Source: Roseiarcus sp963807735
GTDB taxonomy: Bacteria; Pseudomonadota; Alphaproteobacteria; Rhizobiales; Beijerinckiaceae
Length of the DNA stretch: 64,000 nt
Direction of reading: 5' to 3'
NCBI GenBank assembly: GCA_963807735.1
Contig: CAWEDI010000028.1
Coordinates: 1-64,000 of the forward strand
In this document: positions 1 to 9,775 of the stretch, one piece after another
Position numbering within the stretch: position 1 is the first letter of the stretch
Layout: each line of letters opens with the position of its first letter
The notes under the pieces: generated by a model
What the model saw: the letters and a program-made list of their open reading frames with translations, nothing else
Database searches by the model: none
Told to the model about the DNA's origin: nothing
Position numbers and translations under genes: made by a program

Positions 1-152
1 ATTGAGCGCGCAGCGGCGCGCCAGCGCGGGGACGGCTCGTCGCGCGGAGTTTGCCCTCGTGGCCGCCGTGAACCCTTGCCCGCGGGTTGGCGAGCGGACG
101 AATCCGGAACCGCCTGCAAGCTCGCAGACCCTGCGGGGCGCGCATGGGCGCG
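1..152. other. No gene seen, left edge beyond the rrn terminator
   Basis: This GC-rich stretch lies downstream of the minus-strand rRNA operon terminator. The open frames crossing it run on into the tRNA and 5S gene and have no family-like sequence, so I read them as chance. Nothing else is supported. Confidence 0.5.
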
Positions 153-184
153 AAAAAGCCCCCGCGCCGGGGGCGTCGGGGGCT
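153..184 (-). terminator. Intrinsic terminator of the rRNA operon
   Basis: Read on the minus strand, an AGCCCCCG arm and a CGGGGGCT arm enclose a GC-rich loop and are followed at once by a run of five T. It sits just after the 3' end of tRNA-fMet, the last gene of the operon, which is where the rrn transcript should stop. Confidence 0.75.
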
Positions 185-190
185 TGTGTT

Positions 191-267
<77 letters not shown>

Positions 268-424
268 GCGTCGGTATACAGAGGCCGGACGGCGGCGGAC
301 AGACACGTCCGCCGGCGGCCAGGCGCTGTGTGAAAAGAGGAAGCGTTGGCGGTTCAGACGAAGGCGGGAATATTTTTCCCAAATCCGTCTTCCGTCGTCC
401 TTATTCTGTGATCTGCTCTTGGCG

Positions 425-543
425 GGCCTGGCGGCGACCTACTCTCCCGTGTCTTGAGACAAAGTACCATTGGCGCTGAGGCGTTTGACGGCCGAGTTCG
501 GGATGGGATCGGGTCTTATCGCCTCGCCGAAGGCCACCAGGCC
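425..543 (-). rRNA. rrf: 5S ribosomal RNA
   Basis: The conserved 5S blocks are readable on the minus strand: the CCCGATCCCATCCCGAACTC segment, the central GTACT segment and the terminal GGAGAGTAGGTC block. The ends pair as GGCCTGG/CCAGGCC. It is the third rRNA of the operon. The ends are estimated by pairing and may be off by a few bases. Confidence 0.93.
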
Positions 544-550
544 GGCGAAG

Positions 551-712
551 GGCAGTAACAGTTACCAGTTATCCAGTGAACAGTCACCCGTGAGCAGAAG
601 TGTCTGATCACGGGTGACTGATCCCCGGTCGCTGGATGAAGCAAAACTGGTCGTCTTTGGATCGCAACGGTTTCGGCGAACTGGTCACTGGTTACTAGTG
701 ACTGTTCACTGC
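551..712. repeat. Heptamer-repeat hairpin in the 23S-5S spacer
   Basis: Two blocks of degenerate 7-mers (consensus AGTGACC or its complement GGTCACT), at about 553-589 and 681-711, face each other and can pair; for example cagtgaacagt on the left matches actgttcactg on the right. A smaller inverted pair (tcacccgtga / tcacgggtga) sits between them. The right block directly extends the stem that closes the 23S gene. I infer an RNase III type processing structure. Confidence 0.7.
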
Positions 713-1037
713 TTTCCGTTTTCTGATTCCGAGCCAGAATCAAGCCGAACGGGCGATTAGTACCGGTAAGCTCAACGCGTCGCCGCGCTTACACCTCCGG
801 CCTATCGACGTGGTCGTCTTCCACGGCCCTTCAGGGAGATCTGGTTTTGAGGCTGGTTTCCCGCTTAGATGCCTTCAGCGGTTATCCATTCCGTATATAG
901 CTACCCTGCACCGCGGCTGGCGCCACGACAGGTCCACCAGAGATACGTTCACCCCGGTCCTCTCGTACTAGGGGCAAATCCTCTCAAATCTCCAACACCC
1001 ACGGCAGATAGGGACCAAACTGTCTCACGACGTTTTG

Positions 1038-1133
<96 letters not shown>

Positions 1134-1162
1134 ACTCCCGTCGATATGGACTCTTGGGGAGT

Positions 1163-1210
<48 letters not shown>

Positions 1211-1536
1211 ACCCACGCGGGACCACCGGATCACTATGACCGACTTTCGTCTCTGCTCGACTTGTCAGTCTCGCAGTCAGGCTGGCTTATGCCATTGCAC
1301 TCAACGAGCGATTTCCGACCGCTCTGAGCCAACCATTGCGCGCCTCCGTTACGCTTTGGGAGGCGACCGCCCCAGTCAAACTACCCACCATGCGTTGTCC
1401 CGGGCCCCGATGAGGGGTCGCGGTTAGACGTCCATCAAGCCAAGGGTGGTATTTCAAGGATGGCTCCGCCAGAGCTAGCGCCCCGGTTTCATAGCCTACC
1501 ACCTATCCTACACATGGCTTAACGAACGCCAACGCA

Positions 1537-1571
<35 letters not shown>

Positions 1572-1641
1572 GACCGCAGGTACCCCGCATCTTCACGGGG
1601 ACTTCAATTTCACTGAGCTGACGTTGGAGACAGCGGGGAAG

Positions 1642-1735
<94 letters not shown>

Positions 1736-2308
1736 AATTCAAGGCTTGCACCTCTCCTTTTAACCTTCCGGCACCGGGCAGGCGTCAGACCCTATACGTC
1801 ATCTTACGATTTCGCAGAGCCCTGTGTTTTTGTTAAACAGTTGCCACCCCCTGGTCTGTGCCCCCCCGACCCGCTTGCGCGAGCCGAAGGCCTCCTTATC
1901 CCGAAGTTACGGAGGCAATATTGCCGAGTTCCTTCAACGTCATTCTCTCAAGCGCCTTGGTATGCTCTACCTGTCCACCTGTGTCGGTTTCGGGTACGGT
2001 CTGATGCAGGGGCTATTTCCTGGAACAGGTTCGAGGCCAGAGAAATCCAGTAATCCCTCACAACTTCCGTCATCCGTCACCACCTGCTGGCCCACGAATA
2101 TTAACGTGATTCCCATCGACTACGCCTTTCGGCCTCGCCTTAGGGACCGGCTAACCCTGCGAAGATTAACTTTACGCAGGAACCCTTGGACTTTCGGCGA
2201 CACTGTCTTTCACAGTGTTTGTCGTTACTCATGTCAGCATTCGCACTTCCGATATCTCCAGGATGCCTCACGGCTGTCCCTTCATGGAACACGGAACGCT
2301 CCGCTACC

Positions 2309-2772
2309 GTCAGTGACCAGTTAACAGTAATCAGTGACCAGAAGGATCGTGCTTCTAGCGACGATCGCAGGCCCTGCAACATGCGGATGATATGGCCGAA
2401 CTCGTCGCGCCAATCCTCCGCCTGATCGGTCTCGGCATAACCGAGATCGCCAGCGTATCGACACCACAATCTGCGCTTCTTCCGCCGAGCCCAGCGCCAT
2501 CACCAGATAGCGCGAAAACTCTTTTGGCGAAGCCAATTGTCGTCCTTGACCCTCCACGATCAGACTGCACACGGACTTCGACGCCCGACGCAGTTGATCC
2601 GCAAGACCGCCATATTGTTCGATCTTGGGAAAGCTCAGACTGGCGCGATGCAAGACAAGAGACAACGCATAAGCCCGTTTGAAGACATCAAAGTCCTCTC
2701 GCATTCCTTATCCGTGTCCCCGGCACTTGCCGCTCCCTCTGGTCACTGTTCACTGTTAACTGGTCACCGACC
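2309..2772. repeat. Helix-45 intervening sequence closed by heptamer repeats
   Basis: The insert is bounded by inverted arms built from the same heptamer family: agtgaccagttaacagt at about 2312-2328 and actgttaactggtcac at about 2753-2768, each with further 7-mer units beside it. The paired arms would form the long helix that RNase III cuts in other fragmented 23S genes. The enclosed sequence carries the intervening-sequence protein reading frame. Confidence 0.75.
2310..2704 (-). pseudogene. 23S rRNA intervening-sequence protein (four-helix bundle), frameshifted
   Basis: Inside the helix-45 insert an ORF starts MREDFDVFKRAYALSLVLHR and continues with QLRRASKSVCSLIVEG and SRYLVMALGSAEEAQI, the signature of the four-helix-bundle proteins found in bacterial 23S intervening sequences. 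After AEEAQI the frame breaks; one extra G near 2470 puts the continuation (WCRYAGDLGYAETDQAEDW) in the next frame. In that frame no stop occurs inside the insert, and the reading runs through the closing repeat into 23S sequence. It may therefore be decayed. The family's function is unknown. The extra base could also be a sequencing error. Confidence 0.8.
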
Positions 2773-2858
2773 CAAAGCTTCGGCTCATGGCTTGAGCCCC
2801 GTTACATCTTCGGCGCAGAAACCCTTAATTAGACCAGTGAGCTGTTACGCTTTCTTTA

Positions 2859-2889
<31 letters not shown>

Positions 2890-3473
2890 TTGTTTTGGGA
2901 TTTCCACATCCTTTCCCACTTAGCCATGAATTGGGGGCCTTAGCTGTTGGTCTGGGTTGTTTCCCTCTCCACAATGGACGTTAGCACCCACTGTGTGGCT
3001 CCCGAGAATGACTTCCAGGTATTCGGAGTTTGGTTAGATTTGGTAGGGTTTTAGCCCCCCTAGTCCATCCAGTGCTCTACCCCCTGGAGCCTCATCTCGA
3101 GGCTATACCTAAATATATTTCGCGGAGAACCAGCTATTTCCGAGTTTGGTTGGCCTTTCACCCCTAATCACAAGTCATCCGAGTCTTTTTCAACAGACAC
3201 CGGTTCGGTCCTCCAGCAAGTGTTACCTTGCCTTCAACCTGCTCATGACTAGATCACTCGGTTTCGGGTCTAAAGCAACGAACTGAACGCCCTGTTCAAA
3301 CTCGCTTTCGCTGCGCCTTCGCCTATCGGCTTAAGCTTGCTCGTTACTTTAAGTCGCTGACCCATAATACAAAAGGTACGCCGTCAGCCAATCCTTGCGG
3401 ATCCGGCCTTCGACTGTTTGTAGGTATCCGGTTTCAGGTGCTGTTTCACTCCCCTCGTCGGGGTGCTTTTCAC

Positions 3474-3505
<32 letters not shown>

Positions 3506-3794
3506 GCTGAGGAGTACTTAGGCTTGGAGGGTGGTCCCCCCGTGTTCAGGCAGGATTTCACGTGTCCCGCCCTACTCGAATCTCGCTTAGGTCTCGCTTC
3601 ATACGGGGCTGTCACCCGCTACGGCCCGGCTTTCCAACCGGTTCTGATAAAAACCTAAATGAGCATTGGCCTGATCCGCGTTCGCTCGCCACTACTAACG
3701 GAGTCTCGTTGATGTCCTTTCCTCCGGGTACTTAGATGTTTCAGTTCCCCGGGTTCGCTCTTATTCCCCTATGGATTCAGGAAATAAGTAATTC

Positions 3795-3874
3795 CACAAG
3801 CAACCAGTTACCAGTTACCAGTCCCCAGGGTCGCCCCTGGTTACTGTTCACTGTTAACGGGTCACTGGAATTGG
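3795..3874. repeat. Heptamer-repeat insert in 23S helix 9 region
   Basis: An 80 bp insert near the 5' end of 23S consists of tandem accagtt-type 7-mers on one side and ttactgttcactgtt-type units on the other, closing on the small palindrome ccagg...cctgg. Alphaproteobacteria commonly carry an insert here that separates a 5.8S-like fragment from the rest of 23S. The units match the repeat family in the other spacers of this operon. Confidence 0.65.
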
Positions 3875-4025
3875 GTTGCCCCATTCGGAAATCTAGGGAT
3901 CAAAGCCTGTTCGCGGCTCCCCCCAGCTTATCGCAGCGTACCACGTCCTTCATCGCCTCTCAGCGCCAAGGCATCCGCCGGATACCCTTTTGGCACTTGA
4001 TTCTTGCTCGAAATCAGAAAACGGA

Positions 4026-4059
4026 GTCAGTGACCGGTGATCAGTCGACAGTGACCAGA
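4026..4059. repeat. Heptamer-repeat block upstream of 23S
   Basis: Four to five degenerate 7-mers of the AGTGACC type lie directly outside the 23S processing stem. They face the block at 681-711 beyond the other end of the 23S gene, so they could lengthen that stem. Confidence 0.6.
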
Positions 4060-4479
4060 AAGCTTGCGCTCTCCGCCCTGTCGCCGTCGCCGGCCGCCGC
4101 CTCGTCTTCCAATCCGAAAAGACCAGTTTTGCTTCAAACACATCCGGGAGCCCCGCGGTCAAGCTAAGGGCTCACGACTGGTGCTGACGGAGACAGGACC
4201 ACAGACGACGACGAACCGAGGACCGCCCTTTCGGACAATCTCGCTCCCGTCACCCGCAATCTCATTTCCGAGACCGGATGCGCTTCCTCTTCACAATGTC
4301 AATTTCAGAGAACGGAGAACAGAACGCCGAAGACAGACTTCTCGTCCGTCCCGGCCCGCTCAACCGCTCCTTCCGAAGATCTCGTCTTGCGCCGGGCTCG
4401 CGCCCTCGCCCAAAACCGCGATCTCCAAACTGCTATTTCATCGGATTGCCGCCTCGCCGGCGACCTTGCGCCTCGAACC
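4060..4479. other. 16S-23S internal spacer, 23S-proximal part
   Basis: This is a transcribed spacer between tRNA-Ala and 23S. The overlapping open frames have no family-like content. I see no tRNA or other RNA gene besides the flanking ones; antitermination sites could be here but are not clear by eye. Confidence 0.5.
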
Positions 4480-4555
4480 TGGTGGAGCCAGACGGGATCG
4501 AACCGACGACCTCATGCTTGCAAAGCACGCGCTCTCCCAACTGAGCTATGGCCCC
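4480..4555 (-). tRNA. tRNA-Ala (TGC)
   Basis: The 76 nt tRNA starts GGGGCCATAGCTCAGTTGGG, has the anticodon loop CTTTGCAAG (TGC) and a T arm GGTTCGATCCC, and ends with an encoded CCA. It is the second tRNA of the 16S-23S spacer, in the usual order after tRNA-Ile. Confidence 0.96.
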
Positions 4556-4558
4556 GGG

Positions 4559-4629
4559 CAGTCACCAGTTGATAGTGACTAGTGACCTGTCGACGCTCTT
4601 GGTCACTGGTCACTATCAACTGGTGACTG
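4559..4629. repeat. Near-perfect 29 bp inverted repeat between tRNA-Ala and tRNA-Ile
   Basis: The arms at 4559-4587 and 4601-4629 are complementary over 29 bp with one mismatch and close on a 13 nt loop. Both arms are made of the 7-mer family seen elsewhere in the operon. It fills almost the whole gap between the two tRNAs, so it probably directs cleavage that separates them. Confidence 0.85.
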
Positions 4630-4631
4630 CC

Positions 4632-4708
4632 TGGTGGGCCTGGGAGGACTTGAACCTCCGACCTCACGCTTATCAAGCGCGCGCTCTAACCAACTGAGCT
4701 ACAAGCCC
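4632..4708 (-). tRNA. tRNA-Ile (GAT)
   Basis: The 77 nt tRNA begins GGGCTTGTAGCTCAGTTGG, has the anticodon loop TTGATAA (GAT) and T arm GGTTCAAGTCC, and ends with an encoded CCA. It is the first spacer tRNA after 16S. Confidence 0.96.
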
Positions 4709-4721
4709 GAGGCGGGGGACC

Positions 4722-4782
4722 CGTGACCAGTCCTCAGTAACCAAAAAAGTTTGGTCACTGGTCACTGTCGACCGGTCACTGA
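4722..4782. repeat. Heptamer-repeat hairpin between tRNA-Ile and 16S
   Basis: Units gtgaccagtcctcagtaacc and ggtcactggtcactg face each other across an A/T-rich loop, giving an imperfect hairpin of the same 7-mer family. A second part (cgaccggtcact) continues to the right. Confidence 0.6.
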
Positions 4783-4879
4783 GAAAGAGAGACGAAGACG
4801 GCGGCATCCCGCCAATGCGGCCTTTGACAAGGCCGCTGATTTTCTGAAACAGCAATGTGAAACTCGACGGGCGACCTCT

Positions 4880-4915
4880 CGGTCACTGGTCACTGTTCAC
4901 TGATCACTGTTATCC
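4880..4915. repeat. Five tandem heptamers next to the 16S 3' end
   Basis: This is the clearest tandem array in the window: GGTCACT, GGTCACT, GTTCACT, GATCACT and GTTATCC follow without gaps, abutting the 16S 3' end. It defines the 7 bp periodicity of the family. Confidence 0.8.
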
Positions 4916-6398
<1,483 letters not shown>

Positions 6399-6956
6399 AA
6401 AGAGATCTTGATCTCTGACCGGTCAACTGGCTGAGGAACTCCTTGTTCAGGAAATTCCTCGACCTTCTAAGGGTCTTACGACCCCATTTGACGAGTTCCA
6501 AACACTCCCTTCCGAAGCTATAAACGCACCGTCCGTCTCACGACGTTCGATCCGCCCAACTCCCGAAGGAATGGTTGTCTGAAACGTGACCGTCAGCTTG
6601 TCTCTTCGGACTTCCCTGTTTGGCAACAGAAAAGCCCCGCAAGGACGCCGCCGTCCACGTCTCTCTTTCTTCCGATGAAATTGTCAAACAGCGTTCGAGG
6701 GCCAAAACCCTCGGGTCCCAAATCCCAACAAGCCCGCTGCGCGCGCCCGCCGAAACTTAAAAACCCAATCTCGCGACCCCGCTCTCAGATGTCCCTGAAA
6801 GCCGCCTCCAGGCTGCCCCGAAAGCAAAAACAGCCGACACCTTCCCGCCCCCTCCTCTCAGAGAGGGAGATGAAGCCGTCGATCCCGTGGTCATAACCAA
6901 CCGACCCGCCAACCAGCAGCGTCGCCGTCGGTGAGACGCGATATAGGGGAGGCGCC
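6399..6956 (-). promoter_or_regulatory. rRNA operon leader and promoter region
   Basis: This is about 560 bp with no convincing gene upstream of 16S. Read on the minus strand, a consensus -35 hexamer TTGACA lies at 6687-6682, but I cannot find a good -10 at the expected distance. Close to 16S the leader has short inverted repeats (AGAGATC/GATCTCT at about 6400-6416) that could help form the 16S processing stem. Promoter assignment is tentative. Confidence 0.35.
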
Positions 6957-7913
6957 CTACCCTGTCAAACCCTTTTTCAAGAAATTCACGGAGCCGTCAC
7001 ATAGGCGGACAAACCTGCGCAGCGGACGTCCGTCGATCAGCGCTAGCCCGACGGCGATCAGCGCGAAGCCCAGGAAATGCCGGCTTTCCAAGCGCTCGCC
7101 GAGGATGACGGCGCCAAGCAGGATCGCGGTGACCGGCGCGAGCAAGGTCACCAGCACGACGTTGGTCGCCCCCGCTCCGGCGAGAATCCGGAAGTAGACG
7201 ACGTAAGCCAGCGCCGTCGAGAACGCGCCGATCGCCAGGATCGACGCCGTAGCCGCGAGCCCCGGCGGGGGCAGCGACCAGGGGTGATCGCCCCACACCG
7301 CGAGGGGCGTGAGAAAAATCGCCGCCGCGGTGACCTGACCGGTCGCGATCTCGATCGGCGCGAGCCCGCGCCCGCGGAAGCGTCGGCCGTAAAGGCTTCC
7401 ACAGGCGTAGAAAACCGCAGCCGCCAAAACCGCGAATTGCGGCCACAGCGCGCCGGCGACGGCGAAATTCGCGCCGCCCAGCATCGACGCGACGCCGAAC
7501 AGGCCCGCCGAAGCGCCCGCGAAGCGCGTCCAGGTCAGCCGCTCCGTGCTCGTGACGAAATGAGCGAGAAGAACGGTGAAAATCGGCGTCGCCGCATTGA
7601 GAATGGCGGCGAGGCCGCTGGCGATCTTCGTCTGACCCGAAACGATCAGCAGAAACGGAATGGCGTTGTTGAGGAGACCGAGCAGCGCCAGCGCCGGCGC
7701 CTCTTGGGCGATGGCGCGCGGGGAAAGTCCAGTCACGCCCGCGCTGGCCCATAGCAACAGCGCCGCGATCGAGACCCGAGCGGCGACGATCGTGAAAGGC
7801 GGCAGCGCCTTGACGGCGACCCCGACGAAGAAAAACGAGCCGCCCCACAACAGCGAGAGGAATAGCATCAGGCCCCATTCCCGAGCGGTCATGGGGCGTT
7901 GCGGGGCGGTCAT
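6957..7913 (-). CDS. DMT-family (EamA) transporter
   Basis: The 318-residue protein has about ten hydrophobic segments and the two-fold EamA repeat typical of drug/metabolite exporters (for example LLWGGSFFFVGVAVKALPP at the start of repeat one, and WPQFAVLAAAVFYACGSLYG at the start of repeat two). Family members export amino acids, metabolites or drugs from the inner membrane; the substrate cannot be told from sequence. A second Met at residue 8 (MTAREWGL) is an equally possible start. It stands alone between the rRNA leader and the CHRD gene, on the same strand as both. Confidence 0.9.
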   Translation of the reverse strand: MTAPQRPMTAREWGLMLFLSLLWGGSFFFVGVAVKALPPFTIVAARVSIAALLLWASAGVTGLSPRAIAQEAPALALLGLLNNAIPFLLIVSGQTKIASGLAAILNAATPIFTVLLAHFVTSTERLTWTRFAGASAGLFGVASMLGGANFAVAGALWPQFAVLAAAVFYACGSLYGRRFRGRGLAPIEIATGQVTAAAIFLTPLAVWGDHPWSLPPPGLAATASILAIGAFSTALAYVVYFRILAGAGATNVVLVTLLAPVTAILLGAVILGERLESRHFLGFALIAVGLALIDGRPLRRFVRLCDGSVNFLKKGLTG

Positions 7914-7990
7914 GGGCGTCTCCGGGGCGACTCGCGCCTCGGTTAGCCCTTTCTACGAGCGACGACCGCCCGATTCCGACGACGCCGGGC

Positions 7991-8425
7991 TTACATGCCC
8001 ATCATCAACTGGCCGCGAATTTCGCCGGGTTTGTGGGCCGCCGTGTGGATGTTGAAGTACATCATGCCGCTCGACAGCGCCTTGGCCTGGTCCTCGGTCA
8101 GCGTCGCCGAGCCCTTGATCGGGCTCTCCAAAGAGCCCGAGAGCGGGACCATGATCGGCGCCGGCTTGCCGACTGGCGCGGGTCCATGGAAATGCGCGGC
8201 GATGGCGGGGCCGGTCAGGCCGGAATAGGTGATGGTCCACGTCAAGGTCTTGCTGGCGGTGTCGTATTTCGCCTCGACGGCGCCCGTGGCTTTGCTGGTC
8301 GTCGGCGGGGTCTCGGAGGGCCCGTCGAGCTTCGCGGTGTAGCTGACCGTCTCGGCGTTGGCGCTTGCGAGTCCGGCGAACGCGAAGACCGCGGCGAGAG
8401 CGGTCCGGCGCGAAATGAGCGGCAT
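7991..8425 (-). CDS. CHRD-domain periplasmic protein
   Basis: The 144-residue protein has an arginine-rich start (MPLISRRTALAAVFAFAGLA) ending in a signal-peptidase-like SANA site, so it is probably exported. The mature part is a CHRD domain (SYTAKLDGPSETPPTTSKAT, then AAHFHGPAPVG and GEIRGQL), a beta fold named from chordin; bacterial members are secreted and of unknown role. I chose the ATG at 8425 because AAGGAG lies just upstream; an ORF extension of 24 residues has no signal peptide. It is downstream of hisF on the same strand. Confidence 0.88.
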   Translation of the reverse strand: MPLISRRTALAAVFAFAGLASANAETVSYTAKLDGPSETPPTTSKATGAVEAKYDTASKTLTWTITYSGLTGPAIAAHFHGPAPVGKPAPIMVPLSGSLESPIKGSATLTEDQAKALSSGMMYFNIHTAAHKPGEIRGQLMMGM

Positions 8426-8510
8426 GAGGTTCTCCTTGGGTTTCAGCGGCCGCTGCGTGACGCGGCGCCGCTGGAACATAGCGAAACGCCGCAACAAAGC
8501 AGCCGTTCCG

Positions 8511-9284
8511 TCAGTCGAGCCGCACCGCGACGCCGCGCGCGGCCATCCGCTGCTTCGCCTCGCGGATCGTAAATTCGCCGAAATGGAAGATCGACGCGGC
8601 CAGCACGGCGCTGGCGTGGCCGCTGAGCACCCCGTCAGCGAGATGATCGAGATTGCCGACGCCCCCGGAAGCGATCACCGGAATCGGTACGGCGTCGGCG
8701 ACCGCGCGGGTCAGTTCGAGGTCGAAGCCGATCCGGGCGCCGTCGCGATCCATCGAGGTCAGCAGGATTTCGCCGGCGCCGAGCGCCGTCACCTCGCGGG
8801 CGTAAGCGATGGCGTCGAGACCGGTCGAGCGCCGACCGCCGTGGGTGAAAATCTCCCAGCGCGGCGGCTCGCCAGGGCTCGAAACGCGCTTGGCGTCGAT
8901 GGCGACGACCACGCATTGGCTGCCGAATTTCTCGGCCGCCGCGCGCACGAACTGACGGTCCGCGACCGCGGCCGAGTTGATCGACGCCTTGTCGGCGCCG
9001 GCGAGCAGCAACCGCCGGATGTCCTCGACCTCGCGCACGCCGCCGCCGACGGTGAGCGGCATGAAGCAAACCTCCGCCGTGCGGCTCACGACGTCGAGCA
9101 GAATGCCGCGATTCTCGTGGCTCGCCGTGATGTCGAGGAAACAGAGTTCGTCGGCGCCCGCCTTGTCGTAGGCGATGGCGCACTCGACGGGGTCGCCGGC
9201 GTCGCGCAGGTTGACGAAATTGACGCCCTTGACGACGCGGCCGTCCTTAACGTCGAGACAGGGGATGAGGCGAGATTTCAGCAT
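8511..9284 (-). CDS. hisF: Imidazole glycerol phosphate synthase, cyclase subunit HisF
   Basis: The 257-residue TIM barrel with HisH makes imidazole glycerol phosphate and AICAR from PRFAR, the fifth step of histidine synthesis. Catalytic Asp11 (IPCLDVKDG) and Asp130 (VAIDAKR) are both present, as are phosphate-binding loops such as VIASGGVGN. Length is normal. The start overlaps the stop of the 62-residue ORF upstream (TAATG). In relatives hisF usually follows hisA directly; here 2.4 kb separates them. Confidence 0.98.
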   Translation of the reverse strand: MLKSRLIPCLDVKDGRVVKGVNFVNLRDAGDPVECAIAYDKAGADELCFLDITASHENRGILLDVVSRTAEVCFMPLTVGGGVREVEDIRRLLLAGADKASINSAAVADRQFVRAAAEKFGSQCVVVAIDAKRVSSPGEPPRWEIFTHGGRRSTGLDAIAYAREVTALGAGEILLTSMDRDGARIGFDLELTRAVADAVPIPVIASGGVGNLDHLADGVLSGHASAVLAASIFHFGEFTIREAKQRMAARGVAVRLD

Positions 9285-9472
9285 TATTCGGCGGAGGTCT
9301 TCAAATTGGCCTGCACGAAATCATCCCAGAAGAGGCCGGGCAAGCGGCCGGAGTCCTCGGAACGGCTGAAGTCCGACACAAAGAAGATTCGAGATCCCGC
9401 GAACCTGACAAATCGCGTAAGGTCGATTTCGTCTCCATTGCCGTCATCAAATACGAGAAGAAAGCGCTTCAT
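9284..9472 (-). CDS. Small hypothetical protein upstream of hisF
   Basis: A 62-residue acidic ORF (starting MKRFLLVFDDGNGDEIDL) ends inside the hisF start codon, so the two would be translationally coupled. A GAGGAA ribosome site lies 8 nt before its ATG, which supports real translation. I recognise no family. Residues 26-36 (GSRIFFVSDFS) look like a beta-strand/turn, and there is no membrane segment. It was not expected in a his operon and may have arrived with the neighbouring insertion. Confidence 0.55.
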   Translation of the reverse strand: MKRFLLVFDDGNGDEIDLTRFVRFAGSRIFFVSDFSRSEDSGRLPGLFWDDFVQANLKTSAE

Positions 9473-9539
9473 GAGGGTTTCCTCGTCGCCTTCGGCGCCG
9501 TCGCGTGACGTTCGTAGGCAATCAGCTGGGCGTGTCGTC

Positions 9540-9716
9540 TTAACCGATACGCCTCAGATTCCAGACCGGGTTGACGATACATAGCACAAGATACGCGACC
9601 ATCGCCACAACGGGAGGAATGGCGGCGACGGCCAGCATAGCGGCGGCAAACAGGGCGCTCGTCGTGGTCGAAGTCTGAAAACGGGCGCCCCTGCTTGAGG
9701 CGCCGTTTTCAGACAC
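9540..9716 (-). CDS. Possible small single-span membrane protein
   Basis: A 58-residue ORF from GTG at 9716 has one long hydrophobic stretch (residues about 21-49, SALFAAAMLAVAAIPPVVAM onward) followed by a basic tail (WNLRRIG), the look of a one-span inner-membrane peptide with cytoplasmic C-terminus. A weak AAGGG precedes the start. Its first codons overlap a strong inverted repeat (9673-9714). No family recognised; coding status is uncertain. Confidence 0.4.
   Translation of the reverse strand: MSENGASSRGARFQTSTTTSALFAAAMLAVAAIPPVVAMVAYLVLCIVNPVWNLRRIG
9673..9714. repeat. 16-17 bp inverted repeat upstream of the cyclase gene
   Basis: Arms gtctgaaaacgggcgcc (9673-9689) and ggcgccgttttcagac (9699-9714) are complementary apart from one bulged G, with a 9 nt loop. 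The A-run on the left and T-run on the right fall in the stem, so it could act as a bidirectional terminator or an operator between the divergent small ORF and cyclase gene. Confidence 0.6.
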
Positions 9717-9775
9717 GCCGCCGCCCTTCGGAACGGGTTGATCCCTGTGTTATTGTGCAGGGCGTGAGGGGCGCG

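Noticed and set aside
4880..4915. Heptamer array as a CRISPR
   Set aside because: No spacers separate the units; they are contiguous 7-mers and pair with facing arms.
8558..9584. Long plus-strand ORF opposite hisF
   Set aside because: Antisense shadow of a well-conserved gene in GC-rich DNA.
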